Shown: positions 10,425-19,673, counted from the stretch's first letter. The stretch: DNA of 64,000 nucleotides from Rhodohalobacter barkolensis (GCF_002834295.1 NZ_PISP01000001.1:1364001-1428000), one strand, 5' to 3'. Made by a program: numbers and translations. Notes: generated by a model from the letters alone, not told the origin.

Positions 10425-11693
10425 ATGGAAATAGAAAATGAAAATGAACGAATCGTAGTAGGCCTCGACATTGGCACCACGAAAGTTTGTGCTGTGGTGG
10501 CCTCCATTGATGAACAGGATAGAATTCACATTCTGGGCGTTGGCAAGGCCCCCAGCGAAGGTTTGAACCGTGGTGTGGTTGTGAACATCGATAAGACGGT
10601 TCAGGCCATTAAAACCGCAGTTGAACAGGCTCAGCTCGCCTCCGGTATTGAGGTGAATTCCGTAAACGTAGGAATTGCGGGCGATCATATTCGCAGCATC
10701 AGAAGTAAGGGTGTGATCACCATCAACAATAAGGATAAAGAAATTACGGTGCATGACGTGGAGCGTCTGCTTGAAGACTGCCAGCGCATTATGCTGCCGC
10801 CAGATCAGCAGATACTGCATGTAATACCGCAGGAGTTTGTGGTGGATGGCCAGGATGGAATCAGCGATCCCGTGGGAATGAGCGGAATACGGATGGAGGC
10901 TGAGGTTCACATCATTACCGGATTGGTTTCGGCGGCAAAGAATCTATATCGATGCGTGGAGCGTGCAGGTTTTGAGGTGGCCGACATCATCCTTGAACCG
11001 CTTGCAAGTTCTTATGCTGTACTTGATGATGAAGAGAAAGAAGCCGGAGTTGTATTGGTCGATATCGGTGGCGGAACAACCGATCTGGCTGTATTTCAGG
11101 ATAACACAATTCGCCATACAGCGGTTATCGCCATTGCAGGTAAAAAAGTTACGGACGACATCCGGGTTGGCCTTAGTGTTCTCGACGATCAGGCGGAAAA
11201 ACTGAAGCAGCAGCACGGTGAGTGCTTTGTGGATATGATCGAGGAAGATGAGTCGATTACCATCCCCGGTATTGCGGGACGCCCGCCCAAAGAGATTACA
11301 AAAAGCATTCTGGCCAAAATTATACAGGCCCGAATGGAAGAGATTTTAGAGATCATCGCCATTGAGGTGAAACGAAGCGGTTATGCCGATTCACTGAGCG
11401 CCGGTATTGTACTTAGCGGCGGCGGAGCTCTGATTAAGAACATCTGCCCCCTAGCCAACGAGGTACTGGGGATTGATGCAAAAATCGGGAAACCATTGGG
11501 ACTCTCCGGAGGCCTGATAGAGGAGGTTAACAGCCCGATGTACGCAACCAGCGTAGGCCTTGTGCTTCACGCTATAAAATCCGGAGGTCCGGAGAACCAG
11601 GCAATTGTGCCGTCATCCACAAAAGGTTCAGGTGTGGAGAAAGTGATGAACAGCATCACGCAGCGCATGAAGAGCTGGTTTAGAGAACTCTGA
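10425..11693 (+). CDS. ftsA: Cell division protein FtsA
   Basis: Actin-like protein that tethers FtsZ to the membrane. The ATPase phosphate-1 motif GLDIGTTKVCAVVA lies at 14-27, phosphate-2 is VLVDIGGGTTDLAVF, and the adenosine-motif region is GIVLSGGGALIKN. The C-terminus ends with the short sequence MKSWFREL, a plausible amphipathic membrane-targeting helix. The length of 422 residues is normal. It lies 47 bases after ftsQ and 82 before ftsZ. Confidence 0.96.
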   Translation: MEIENENERIVVGLDIGTTKVCAVVASIDEQDRIHILGVGKAPSEGLNRGVVVNIDKTVQAIKTAVEQAQLASGIEVNSVNVGIAGDHIRSIRSKGVITINNKDKEITVHDVERLLEDCQRIMLPPDQQILHVIPQEFVVDGQDGISDPVGMSGIRMEAEVHIITGLVSAAKNLYRCVERAGFEVADIILEPLASSYAVLDDEEKEAGVVLVDIGGGTTDLAVFQDNTIRHTAVIAIAGKKVTDDIRVGLSVLDDQAEKLKQQHGECFVDMIEEDESITIPGIAGRPPKEITKSILAKIIQARMEEILEIIAIEVKRSGYADSLSAGIVLSGGGALIKNICPLANEVLGIDAKIGKPLGLSGGLIEEVNSPMYATSVGLVLHAIKSGGPENQAIVPSSTKGSGVEKVMNSITQRMKSWFREL

Positions 11694-11775
11694 TCGAAGG
11701 ATGTCAGAACAATCAATAATCACAAATAGCAATCTACAGACAACACACATTAGCAATCATAAATAAGGAGTAATC

Positions 11776-13110
11776 ATGGAATATAATAACACGCGCTTTA
11801 GCTTCGACGAGAAAGGTCAGGATAATGCGAAAATTAAAGTCATCGGAGTCGGTGGCGGAGGCGGAAACGCCATCAACAATATGATCCGCAAAGGATTGGA
11901 CAGCGTTGAATATATCGCACTAAACACTGACGCACAGGCACTGAAAAATAACTCGGCCGATGTGGCCATCCAGGTTGGATCGAATCTTACATCCGGACTT
12001 GGAGCAGGTGCACGACCCGAAATTGGACGGGAAGCGGTTGAAGAGAACCGACATGAAATTGATGAAGCGGTCGATTCGGCCGATATGATCTTTATCACTG
12101 CCGGAATGGGCGGTGGTACAGGAACAGGTGGTGCACCGGTTGTTGCCGGCATTGCCAAACGAAAAGGAATTCTTACCGTTGGTGTGGTAACTACGCCATT
12201 CCTGGTGGAAGGAAAAGTTCGAATGAAATATGCCCTTGAAGGTATTACCGAACTGAAAAAAAATTGTGATACCGTAATCGTAATTCCAAACGAGCGGCTT
12301 CTCGATATCTCTGATGAGAATACATCTCTGATGGAAGCCTTCGAACAGGCCAATCACGTTCTCTACAATGCAACCCGCGGAATATCGGATCTTATCTTGA
12401 TGCCGGGTCTGATTAACCTTGACTTTGCAGACGTTCGCACAACAATGATCGACGGTGGAGCCGCAATTATGGGTTCTGCTACAGCCAGCGGCCCCGACAG
12501 AGCTGAAATTGCCGCACGCGAAGCGATCAACTCTCCCCTGCTTGATGGAGTGAGCATTCGCGGTGCACGTAACGTACTGGTGAATATTTCTGCAGGTGCT
12601 AACCTGGGAATGCGTGAAACCACAACGGCAACCAGCATAATTCAGCAGGAGGCCGGTGAGGATGCGGAAATCATATTGGGTACAGTACTCGACGATGCTT
12701 TCGAAGATGAGCTGCGGGTAACAGTTATCGCAACAGGATTTGAACTGAGCGAAGACAAAACAAAAGCTCGCGTTGCACCCAATAAGAAGAGCGAACCGAT
12801 TCTTAAAACGAAAAGCACAAATCTACCGAAAGCAAGCGACATTGCTCAGCGACACAACAGTACGCTGGACGGTACTTACTATAAAGGTGAAAAGAACCTC
12901 AAAAACCTTGATACCCCGGCCATTCACCGGCGAGAGGTTAAGCACATGCGCTCTCAGGAAGAGGTGCAGGCAGACGACGATATGCAGCACCGTGAATCGA
13001 TTGAACGTAAAAAAGCTAGCAACGATAATAACAGCGTGTCAAATCGGGATGAGCGTATTGATAAGCGTGATACCGAACAGCCCGCATTCTTACGAAAAAT
13101 CATGGATTAA
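11776..13110 (+). CDS. ftsZ: Cell division protein FtsZ
   Basis: Tubulin-like GTPase forming the division ring. The GTP-binding tubulin signature GGGTGTGGAPV is near residue 113, preceded by GVGGGGGNAINNMI and LNTDAQAL. The globular part ends near residue 325; a charged, probably disordered linker of about 110 residues follows. It ends in the conserved tail PAFLRKIMD, which fits FtsZ tails that bind FtsA. A purine-rich AAGGAG stretch six bases before the ATG is a clear ribosome binding site. The gene is the last of the cluster before a strong terminator. Confidence 0.98.
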   Translation: MEYNNTRFSFDEKGQDNAKIKVIGVGGGGGNAINNMIRKGLDSVEYIALNTDAQALKNNSADVAIQVGSNLTSGLGAGARPEIGREAVEENRHEIDEAVDSADMIFITAGMGGGTGTGGAPVVAGIAKRKGILTVGVVTTPFLVEGKVRMKYALEGITELKKNCDTVIVIPNERLLDISDENTSLMEAFEQANHVLYNATRGISDLILMPGLINLDFADVRTTMIDGGAAIMGSATASGPDRAEIAAREAINSPLLDGVSIRGARNVLVNISAGANLGMRETTTATSIIQQEAGEDAEIILGTVLDDAFEDELRVTVIATGFELSEDKTKARVAPNKKSEPILKTKSTNLPKASDIAQRHNSTLDGTYYKGEKNLKNLDTPAIHRREVKHMRSQEEVQADDDMQHRESIERKKASNDNNSVSNRDERIDKRDTEQPAFLRKIMD

Positions 13111-13149
13111 TCCGATTACCTGAACCGGATTTATGATTGCTTTAAACCC

Positions 13150-13177
13150 ATAGATAGGCTTTCTCTGCCTATTCTAT
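13150..13177 (+). repeat. Imperfect inverted repeat after ftsZ
   Basis: TAGATAGGC at 13151-13159 faces GCCTATTCTA across a short loop, giving an imperfect hairpin just ahead of the main terminator. It lacks a T-run and could be part of an extended 3' end structure of the ftsZ transcript. Confidence 0.4.
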
Positions 13178-13191
13178 AGATTGCTAAATCA

Positions 13192-13230
13192 AAAAGGAGT
13201 TCCTTTGACCGGGGCTCCTTTTCTTTTTTT
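13192..13230 (+). terminator. Rho-independent terminator of the dcw cluster
   Basis: AAAAGGAG at 13192-13199 pairs with CTCCTTTT at 13215-13222. The inner bases TTCC/GGGG extend the stem to about 12 pairs around a seven-base loop. A T-rich tract follows to 13230. Its position 80 bases after ftsZ fits the end of the operon. Confidence 0.85.
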
Positions 13231-13299
13231 ATTATACATCTTACCTCAAATCATCTATTTTCAGGCAAAAATAATGGTACGTACACAAAAGATGATTCT

Positions 13300-13878
13300 A
13301 TGCCCAAAATGTTACTTCTTGTTTTCATTTTTGCACTCAATCCATTGGTTCTACTTTCAGATTCATACCCTGACGATAAAATTGATCACATAATCAAAGT
13401 TCAATATCAATCTATATACAGTTACTGCAAACCGGACGAGGATCCGAATTTTTCACGGATCTACGAGGATGAGCTATACTACTATTACACCGGCAAGAAG
13501 GTAATTAGCGGGCTGATTTATCAAACCAATAAGGATGCACCGGTAACCTTCGACAGCCGTACCGATCAGGCGTGTCAATTTGAACTCACACAAGGATTTC
13601 AAGTAGATCTTTCACTACTTGATGAAGACTTCTCGATTCACAGTGCCTGGGAAAAAGCACCCGAATGTGATCCATCTGAGGGTGAACCCTATCTTTCCGG
13701 CATCTATTCCCTAAACATTACGGGATTTAAAATCTCCAAAGCGTACATTGATAACTACGATCCACAACGTATTCGGAGTCAAATGGATATGAGTCGGTTT
13801 GAGTTTTATGCAAACTATGGTAAAGTTGATGAGGTCATTGCCCCGGCTGAGGTAAAGTGCCCGATTGTTTTGCGGTAG
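13300..13878 (+). CDS. Secreted protein of unknown function
   Basis: I do not recognise this 192-residue protein. The N-terminus (MPKMLLLVFIFALNPLVLLSDS) looks like a signal peptide with cleavage near residue 20, so a periplasmic or exported location is likely. The mature part has about four cysteines spread along the chain, possibly two disulfides, and many aromatic and acidic residues. The ATG at 13300 is chosen because it gives the signal peptide; an overlapping frame starting at 13181 has no recognisable features. The gene lies after the dcw terminator and converges on the dehydrogenase gene, so it is probably transcribed alone. Confidence 0.6.
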   Translation: MPKMLLLVFIFALNPLVLLSDSYPDDKIDHIIKVQYQSIYSYCKPDEDPNFSRIYEDELYYYYTGKKVISGLIYQTNKDAPVTFDSRTDQACQFELTQGFQVDLSLLDEDFSIHSAWEKAPECDPSEGEPYLSGIYSLNITGFKISKAYIDNYDPQRIRSQMDMSRFEFYANYGKVDEVIAPAEVKCPIVLR

Positions 13879-13890
13879 GTCTATACCGGG

Positions 13891-14628
13891 CTAGTGCTCG
13901 TAGATCATTTTTCGCGTCATTCCACCATCAATCACAATGTTTTCCCCGTTGATAAAATCATTTTCCGCATCGGCTAAAAACAAGCAGGCCCTTGCAATAT
14001 CATCCGGTTTCCCAACTCGATTGGATGGATGTTGTTCATGATCAATATCACGAAGTTTGTCGTAGTCACCGGTATGAATCCATCCGGGACTGATACAGTT
14101 TACTGTGATTTTATCTTCTGAATATGATACAGCCTGAGAGTGTGTCAGCGCCAGCAATCCTCCTTTTGATGCGGCATACGCCTCTGAATTTTTTTCCGAC
14201 ATCAATGCACGTGTTGAGGCGATGTTTACAACAGATCCTTTCTCGTTTTTCTTCATATGCGGAACTACTTCACGGGTCAGAAGAAAGCTTGCCCTCAGAT
14301 TGGTATTCAAAATCTGATCCCATTTTTCTACAGACAATTCATCCGGGCGGATAAACTCTGAAATTCCTGCATTGTTGATCAAAATATCAATTCTCTGATA
14401 TCTTTTAATTGTCTCTTTTACCATATTCTGGATCGATTTCGGATCGGATACATCACAATGTATAAACTGTGCCTGCCTTCCCTCGCTAAGCAGTTCATCC
14501 TGTAATGAATTTCCATTTTCGGCATCCAGATCTGCGATCACAACATTATAGTAATTCGTTGCAAAAAGCTTGGCAACGGCCCTACCAATTCCATTCGATG
14601 CTCCTGTTACGATTACTGTACGATTCAT
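13891..14628 (-). CDS. Short-chain dehydrogenase/reductase (SDR) family oxidoreductase
   Basis: Classical SDR of 245 residues, predicted to be an NAD(P)H-dependent cytoplasmic oxidoreductase. The cofactor motif TGASNGIGRAVA is at 8-19, the structural NNAGIS motif near 89, and the catalytic Ser-Tyr-Lys set is present (Ser in VVNIAST, then AYAASKGG). The C-terminal SPGWIHTG and ENIVIDGG are typical of the FabG/glucose-dehydrogenase branch. An acidic residue after the second strand (VVIADLDAE) suggests NAD rather than NADP, by family rule. The substrate cannot be read from the sequence. It is separated from korB by a terminator. Confidence 0.9.
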   Translation of the reverse strand: MNRTVIVTGASNGIGRAVAKLFATNYYNVVIADLDAENGNSLQDELLSEGRQAQFIHCDVSDPKSIQNMVKETIKRYQRIDILINNAGISEFIRPDELSVEKWDQILNTNLRASFLLTREVVPHMKKNEKGSVVNIASTRALMSEKNSEAYAASKGGLLALTHSQAVSYSEDKITVNCISPGWIHTGDYDKLRDIDHEQHPSNRVGKPDDIARACLFLADAENDFINGENIVIDGGMTRKMIYEH

Positions 14629-14752
14629 AAATTTTTGGATTTATTTTTTGTCAAAATAACTGACCAGCTGATTTTCTATGCATCAACAAAATGAAGATAC
14701 ATTGTTATTCATGTATATCTGTAATTAAACCTATTGTATATCGAAATCCCAT

Positions 14753-14783
14753 AAAAAAACCCGAGACAGAAATCTGCCCCGGG
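14753..14783 (-). terminator. Rho-independent terminator of the fdx-korA-korB operon
   Basis: On the minus strand a 10-pair stem (two G-T pairs) forms between 14774-14783 and 14760-14769 around a four-base loop. It is followed by seven Ts (seven As at 14753-14759 on the plus strand). It lies about 50 bases beyond the korB stop. Confidence 0.85.
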
Positions 14784-14833
14784 CTAAATGTTCACCCCAA
14801 ACAATGAACATGGCATTAACGAACATTAAAAAT

Positions 14834-15856
14834 TTACTCAATATCCCATGTATTTCCGCTGTTGAACAGATCGCTGACGCTTTCAAATGATGAATGCTCC
14901 CGAACGGTTGCAATACGGTCATGAACCGTTTTATCAAAATTGGGTTTATCTGATTTTCGGATTACCCCCATCGAAACAGGAAAGTCTGGCAATTCCAGTT
15001 TGGCAAGTGCAAGCTGCAAAGCAGAATCCGGTTCATGAGCATCATGTTTCAAAAATGTCGGATCATTTTCATCATACGGTGCTTTTTTTAGCTTCATTCC
15101 TTCCAGTTTTAAACCATACTGTTGATCTTTTCCGAACACCATCGGCTTTCCGTGCTCCAACACCAGCTGGTTATCGTCTTTGGTGTCTTTTCCGGTTATC
15201 TGTTCATGGATACCATCTGTAAAGATCACACAGTTTTGCAGCACCTCAATCACAGACGTTCCTTTATGCCGATAGGCCTCCATCATCACCTCTTCCATCA
15301 ATTTCGGATCTTTGTCCGGCACGCGAGCAAAAAATGTAGCTCCTGCACCTATGGCAACTTCACCGATATTGAAAGTGTTTTCATAGTTTCCTTCAGGTGC
15401 TGTTTTGGTCTTGGTACCCTCCGGAGTAGTTGGCGAGGATTGACCTTTAGTCATCCCGTAAATCTTGTTGTTAAAGATGATAATGTTGAGATCAATATTC
15501 CGGCGGCAGGCGTGGATAAAATGATTACCGCCAATAGCCATACAGTCACCGTCGCCTGTAGAAACCCATACATTCAGTTCCGGATTCGCCAGTTTTGCGC
15601 CTGTGGCAACAGCTATAGCCCGTCCATGAATAGAGTGTATTCCATAGGTATCCAGATAGTAGGTTATTCGTGATGAACAGCCGATTCCGGATACACTCAG
15701 AAAGTCCTCCTTGGCATGATCCATCTGAGCAAATGTCTTCTGCATATTCGCCAAAATCATATAATCGCCGCAGCCCGGACACCAGCGTACATTCTGGTCA
15801 CTCGCAAAATCCTTTCGGGTCAATGCTTCGTTCTTATCTTTTACGTCAGTCTGCAT
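14834..15856 (-). CDS. korB: 2-oxoacid:ferredoxin oxidoreductase, beta subunit (KorB)
   Basis: Thiamine-diphosphate subunit that, with KorA, oxidatively decarboxylates a 2-oxoacid (probably 2-oxoglutarate) to an acyl-CoA and reduces ferredoxin. The cluster-binding WCPGCGDY is near residue 26 and the ThDP motif GDGDCMAIGGNHFIHACRR near residue 100, followed by NNKIYGMTKGQ. The length of 340 residues is normal. It starts two bases after the korA stop, so the two are cotranscribed. 2-Oxoglutarate as substrate is inferred from the fused partner type and the separate pyruvate enzyme nearby. Confidence 0.93.
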   Translation of the reverse strand: MQTDVKDKNEALTRKDFASDQNVRWCPGCGDYMILANMQKTFAQMDHAKEDFLSVSGIGCSSRITYYLDTYGIHSIHGRAIAVATGAKLANPELNVWVSTGDGDCMAIGGNHFIHACRRNIDLNIIIFNNKIYGMTKGQSSPTTPEGTKTKTAPEGNYENTFNIGEVAIGAGATFFARVPDKDPKLMEEVMMEAYRHKGTSVIEVLQNCVIFTDGIHEQITGKDTKDDNQLVLEHGKPMVFGKDQQYGLKLEGMKLKKAPYDENDPTFLKHDAHEPDSALQLALAKLELPDFPVSMGVIRKSDKPNFDKTVHDRIATVREHSSFESVSDLFNSGNTWDIE

Positions 15857-15858
15857 AA

Positions 15859-17706
15859 CTAATTCGTTAATGTGTTAATGATTTCGGCTTTGATTTCGGA
15901 GGTAAAAAATGGCTGCCCCTGAATCTTGTTGTACTTCCTGTAGTTAAACTTCGGAAACTTGGTTTTCAGATAATTCGCAAATTGTCCGTTGTTTAATTCA
16001 CACACCAGAATCTGATCGAATCGGCTAAATACCTCTTCTGTGTTCTCGGGCAACGGGTTGATATAATTGAAATGTGTAAACCCAATATTCTCTTCACCCT
16101 CTTCCAACATTTCTGTTACAGCCGTATTAATTGCACCGTGTGTACTGCCCCAGCCTATAACCAGTAATTTCCCTGATTGTGCACCAACCACACTTTGACG
16201 CGGAAGTTTTTTGGCAATCTTTGCAATTTTCTCTTCACGAATTTTGGTCATTTTTTCGTGATTCTCGGGCTCGTAAGTCAGATTTCCGGTATCAACCTGT
16301 TTCTCCAAACCACCAATGCGGTGCTCAAAACCTTTATCACCCGGACCTTTCCAATAGCGGGTCAGAAATTCGGGATCTCGTATGTAGGGCAGCCACTCAT
16401 CGGCGCTTCCCTCAAAATCTTTTATTTTAATATCCGGCAGATCTCCATTTTCAGGTATCCTCCACGGACTTGTACCACTAGCCAGATACGTATCAGACAG
16501 AAGAATGACCGGTGTTGAGTGTTCCATGGCTAGTCTGGCAGCTTCATAGCTGTAGTTGAAACAGTCATCCGGAGAACTGGCAGCCATTACTACAAGCGGA
16601 GCGTCACCATGGCGTCCGTAAAGAGCCTGGTTCAGATCACTCTGCTCAGTCTTGGTCGGTAAACCGGTAGACGGACCCGCACGCTGAACATTTACAATTA
16701 CCAGTGGAATTTCTGAGATCACGGCTAAACCGATCGCTTCTGACTTGAGTGACAATCCGGGACCGGATGTTGTTGTGATCGAGAGATTGCCACTGAATGA
16801 TGCTCCAATTGCAGCACAAACCGCCGCAATTTCATCTTCAGCCTGGAAGACAATGGCTCCCATGTCTCTTCTGGCTGAAAGTTCATGCAAAATTTCGGAA
16901 GCCGGAGTAATCGGATATGAGCATAGAGACAGTTTTCTTCCACTGTTTTCTGATGCCGCTAAAAATCCCCAGGCAATGGCTGTATTTCCATCAATATTCC
17001 GGTAGGTACCTTTCTGCATTTTAGCAGGCGGAATAATGATTGATGTACCGATGATCTCAGTGTTCAGAGCAAAATTAAACCCGGCCTCTAAAGCCAGTTT
17101 ATTCGCTTTGACAAGAACAGGCTTCTTACTAAACTTCTTCTCTATAAACTTAATAAGAGTATCCAGCGGTCGGCCAAACATGTATGTGACAAGCCCCAGT
17201 GCAAACATATTCTTGCTTCGGGTCATCGCCTGATTTTCCAGTCCTAAATCTTTAAGAGCTTCTTTAGTCAGGGAAGTAGCAGGTGCTTTAATAACTTTAT
17301 ACTCATCAAGAGATTTATCTTCCAGTGGGTTTTCTTCGTAGTCCGCTTTCTTAAGGTTTCTTGATGTGAAGCTATCCTTATCCGCAACAATGGTTCCGCC
17401 TAACTTTAAAAATCGGAGATTCGCTTTTAAAGCAGCAGGATTCATAACCACAAGTACATCAACTTCATCACCCGGCGTGTAAATTTCCGTTCCGCCGAAC
17501 TGAATCTGAAAACTGGATACACCGCCCACACTTCCCTGAGGCGCTCTGATTTCGGCCGGAAAATCGGGAATGGTAGTCAAGTCAAGCCCGGCCTGACCTG
17601 ATGCTTGGGAAAACATATCACCCGTTAACTGCATACCATCACCGGAATCTCCGGAAAATCGAACAACCACTTTTTGCATGGTTGGTGTCAATACATTATT
17701 AGCCAT
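15859..17706 (-). CDS. korA: 2-oxoacid:ferredoxin oxidoreductase, fused gamma-alpha subunit (KorA)
   Basis: The N-terminal gamma domain (about 10-190) contains RFSGDSGDGMQLTGDMF and APQGSVGGVSSFQIQFG. The alpha domain (about 210-615) has the pyrimidine-binding core with SYPITPASEILHELS, FQAEDEIAAVCAAIGASF and the conserved SGPGLSLKSEA. Gamma-alpha fusion is common in Bacteroidota-type enzymes. Together with korB it forms an oxygen-sensitive enzyme feeding electrons to ferredoxin. The ferredoxin gene directly upstream on the same strand is the likely electron acceptor. Confidence 0.93.
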   Translation of the reverse strand: MANNVLTPTMQKVVVRFSGDSGDGMQLTGDMFSQASGQAGLDLTTIPDFPAEIRAPQGSVGGVSSFQIQFGGTEIYTPGDEVDVLVVMNPAALKANLRFLKLGGTIVADKDSFTSRNLKKADYEENPLEDKSLDEYKVIKAPATSLTKEALKDLGLENQAMTRSKNMFALGLVTYMFGRPLDTLIKFIEKKFSKKPVLVKANKLALEAGFNFALNTEIIGTSIIIPPAKMQKGTYRNIDGNTAIAWGFLAASENSGRKLSLCSYPITPASEILHELSARRDMGAIVFQAEDEIAAVCAAIGASFSGNLSITTTSGPGLSLKSEAIGLAVISEIPLVIVNVQRAGPSTGLPTKTEQSDLNQALYGRHGDAPLVVMAASSPDDCFNYSYEAARLAMEHSTPVILLSDTYLASGTSPWRIPENGDLPDIKIKDFEGSADEWLPYIRDPEFLTRYWKGPGDKGFEHRIGGLEKQVDTGNLTYEPENHEKMTKIREEKIAKIAKKLPRQSVVGAQSGKLLVIGWGSTHGAINTAVTEMLEEGEENIGFTHFNYINPLPENTEEVFSRFDQILVCELNNGQFANYLKTKFPKFNYRKYNKIQGQPFFTSEIKAEIINTLTN

Positions 17707-17757
17707 GAGCCTGTGTGTTAAATTTTTATTTTGAAGAGAAAGTGTTCTCCCCTACGA

Positions 17758-18108
17758 TTATCCGTGTAGGAATGATTGTCTTTCCAGAAGCACATCTTCA
17801 CTCTCTTCGTGCTCGGGGTGAGTTATAATGCAGTCGGGTACCGGGCAAAAAGCAACACACTGCTCTTCATCATGAAAACCTTTACACTCTGTACATTTAT
17901 CCGTAACAATAAAGTAGAACTCGTCTGAAAGCGGTTCCTGCATTTCATCTGCGTCAACTTCATTTCCGTTTTGAAGGGTTACCGATCCGGAAAGGTTTGT
18001 TCCTTCTGCCATGGTCCATTCTGCTCCGGGTTCGTAAATGGCCTGGTTAGGGCACTCCGGTTCACACGCTCCGCAGTTGATACAAGTGTCAGTTATAAAA
18101 AGAGCCAT
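17758..18108 (-). CDS. 4Fe-4S dicluster ferredoxin
   Basis: Small iron-sulfur protein of 116 residues with two cluster motifs: CINCGACEPECPNQAIYEP (from residue 8) and CTECKGFHDEEQCVAFCPVPDCI, where the second has an eight-residue insertion between cysteines. This YfhL/Alvin-type arrangement usually gives very low redox potentials (family knowledge). As first gene of a probable fdx-korA-korB operon it is the likely electron acceptor of the 2-oxoacid oxidoreductase. A shared operator-like sequence lies 85 bases upstream. Confidence 0.92.
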   Translation of the reverse strand: MALFITDTCINCGACEPECPNQAIYEPGAEWTMAEGTNLSGSVTLQNGNEVDADEMQEPLSDEFYFIVTDKCTECKGFHDEEQCVAFCPVPDCIITHPEHEESEDVLLERQSFLHG

Positions 18109-18192
18109 AATTGTATTTTTTTAGTTGAAGATTAAAATCTTGGTTTCGTTTAAATGCTCCATTAGGAGATCTGAATCGATCTTTTGAACTAA

Positions 18193-18219
18193 AGTAGATA
18201 TTTAGACAAAAAACTCTAA
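18193..18219 (-). promoter_or_regulatory. Putative Rrf2-type operator upstream of fdx-korA-korB
   Basis: A 27-base sequence matches 24372-24398 upstream of dps at 25 of 27 positions. Its centre is the inverted repeat TTTAGA-N8-TCTAAT (18201-18220). Rrf2-family regulators bind imperfect palindromes of this size, and two rrf2 genes lie in the same block. Assignment to Rrf2 is inference. Confidence 0.55.
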
Positions 18220-18410
18220 TTAAAAGTAGTGAAATTTGTTGCACCTTCCAATATCACGGGTTTCCACCGGGTTAATTTAGATTCACTATAGATTAGATCC
18301 CGGCTCATTCTTTTAATAAAATTAATTCGGATCTGTTCAAATAGAATATCTATTAACAAGACTTTATTTCTTACTTAACTTGAGTTCTACATAAGAATCT
18401 TGAATATGAT

Positions 18411-18560
18411 TCTCCCCTCCTGTGTAAGGAGGGGTTGGGGGAGGTAGATTTGATGATTTCAGGCTTCAAACCTGATCCGATTTTGGTCACAACCACCTCT
18501 GCCTTCCGAAGCTTCAGCGCAGGCAGGCCTAAGTCCCCTCCTTGAAAAGGAGGGGATTTT
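18411..18560. repeat. Convergent pair of CCCCTCC repeat units
   Basis: Two copies of a dispersed unit face each other. The left copy has CCCCTCCT (18414-18421) pairing with AGGAGGGG (18427-18434). The right copy has CCCCTCCTT (18535-18543) pairing with AAGGAGGGG (18547-18555). Sequence resembling GGTTGGGGGAGGT after the left copy is matched in inverse by ACCACCTC before the right copy. The same unit occurs near 42048, 42252, 46638, 46838 and 56695. Confidence 0.75.
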
Positions 18561-18596
18561 TCAATGCCTTTACATTTATTTTAAATCGAAATCACA

Positions 18597-19604
18597 TTAC
18601 TTGAGATCTTCTAACCTGAAACCCTGAAGAATCTTAATGTAATTAGCTCGTTCAAACGCACTGGGATCGGCAACCGATGCAGAACTCATAGCACCTTTCA
18701 TCTCTTCCAGAGACTGATACTCCTTCTCTTCCATCCAAACTTTCATCTCACTTAGCATGAATTTCAGTGCATCGGGTCCTCCATAAAGCAGCGCCGAAGC
18801 CATCATAGTCACATCGGCTCCCGCCAGAATCATCTTAATCACATCGTGTGCGGTATGAATTCCGGTAGTAGCCGCCAAACTGCCTTTTATATGCGGTCTC
18901 AACATGGCAATCCAACGCAGTGGAAGGCGTTTCTCAAATGTGCTGCTTAAATTCAGATTCGGATTCACGTCCATTGCCTCCAGATCAATATCCGGCTGGT
19001 AGAATCTGTTGAAAAGTACCAATCCATCAGCTCCTGCACTCTCCAATCGTGTAGCCATATTCGCAAATGCGCTGAAGTAAGGACTCAATTTCACAGATAC
19101 GGGAATGGAAACTGCTTCTTTCACTGCTTTCAGATCGTCGATATACATCTGCTCAACTTTTTCCGATGTCTGACTCGGGTCTGCCGCGATATAGTAGATA
19201 TTTAACTCAATGGCATCGGCACCGGCCTCCTCCATTTTACTTGCGTATGCCATCCACCCCCCTTTTGATACACCGTTCAGGCTGGCGATTACAGGAATAT
19301 CAACCGTTTTCTTGAGATTTTGAATCTGCTCCAGATAATCTTCCGCATGGAGATTGTGGTACTCATCCGGTTCAGGAAAGTAGCTGAGCGCCTCAGCATA
19401 GCTTTCACCCGAGGTTGTCAAAAAATGATCCAACGCTTCATTTTCGCGGGTGATCTGCTCCTCAAACAATGAGTACATCACAAGTGCAGAAGCCCCGGCG
19501 TCTTCAAGTTTTTTTGCGGTATCCAATTCACTCGTCAATGGTGAGGCTGATGGAACCAGTGGATTCTTAAGGGTCAGTCCAAGATATTTAGTCTCTAAAT
19601 TCAT
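18597..19604 (-). CDS. Dihydroorotate dehydrogenase-like protein
   Basis: 335-residue TIM-barrel flavoprotein resembling class 1 dihydroorotate dehydrogenase (start LGLTLKNPLVPSASPLT; later PVSVKLSPYFS, DGLVLFNRF and TTGIHTAHDVIKMILAGADVTMMASALL). Proteins of this subgroup are often encoded beside pyruvate:ferredoxin oxidoreductase genes and are probably not the main pyrimidine enzyme. Here it follows nifJ by 83 bases on the same strand. The FMN site is plausible; electron acceptor and substrate are unknown. Confidence 0.82.
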   Translation of the reverse strand: MNLETKYLGLTLKNPLVPSASPLTSELDTAKKLEDAGASALVMYSLFEEQITRENEALDHFLTTSGESYAEALSYFPEPDEYHNLHAEDYLEQIQNLKKTVDIPVIASLNGVSKGGWMAYASKMEEAGADAIELNIYYIAADPSQTSEKVEQMYIDDLKAVKEAVSIPVSVKLSPYFSAFANMATRLESAGADGLVLFNRFYQPDIDLEAMDVNPNLNLSSTFEKRLPLRWIAMLRPHIKGSLAATTGIHTAHDVIKMILAGADVTMMASALLYGGPDALKFMLSEMKVWMEEKEYQSLEEMKGAMSSASVADPSAFERANYIKILQGFRLEDLK

Positions 19605-19643
19605 AAAGCGTTCTGTTTTATAAAAGGAATAATTTTTGAGTTA

Positions 19644-19673
19644 AGCCCGGACTTGATTTATAAAATCCGGGCT
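19644..19673. other. Hairpin between nifJ and the DHOD-like gene
   Basis: AGCCCGGA at 19644-19651 is a perfect complement of TCCGGGCT at 19666-19673 with a 14-base loop. The T-run on the minus side is weak, so it may attenuate, process or stabilise the nifJ transcript rather than end it fully. Confidence 0.45.

Larger units (their letters stand above)
18109..18596. other. Intergenic region with operator and a convergent repeat pair
   Basis: No gene is visible. The right part, next to the ferredoxin gene, holds the putative operator and must contain the fdx-kor promoter. The left part (18411-18560) is the repeat element described separately. I see no clear intrinsic terminator for the dihydroorotate-dehydrogenase-like gene, because the hairpins there have a T-run only on the plus strand. 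Confidence 0.6.

Noticed and set aside
13181-13393. ORF overlapping the start of the secreted protein after ftsZ
   Set aside because: It spans the terminator of the dcw cluster and lacks a recognisable start or domain.
15122-15673. Long plus-strand ORF (183 codons) inside korB
   Set aside because: Shadow of korB on the opposite strand; composition is Cys/His-rich and not protein-like.
18535-18561. Hairpin with T-run as terminator of the DHOD-like gene
   Set aside because: The T-run is on the plus strand, while that gene is transcribed on the minus strand, so it cannot end that transcript.
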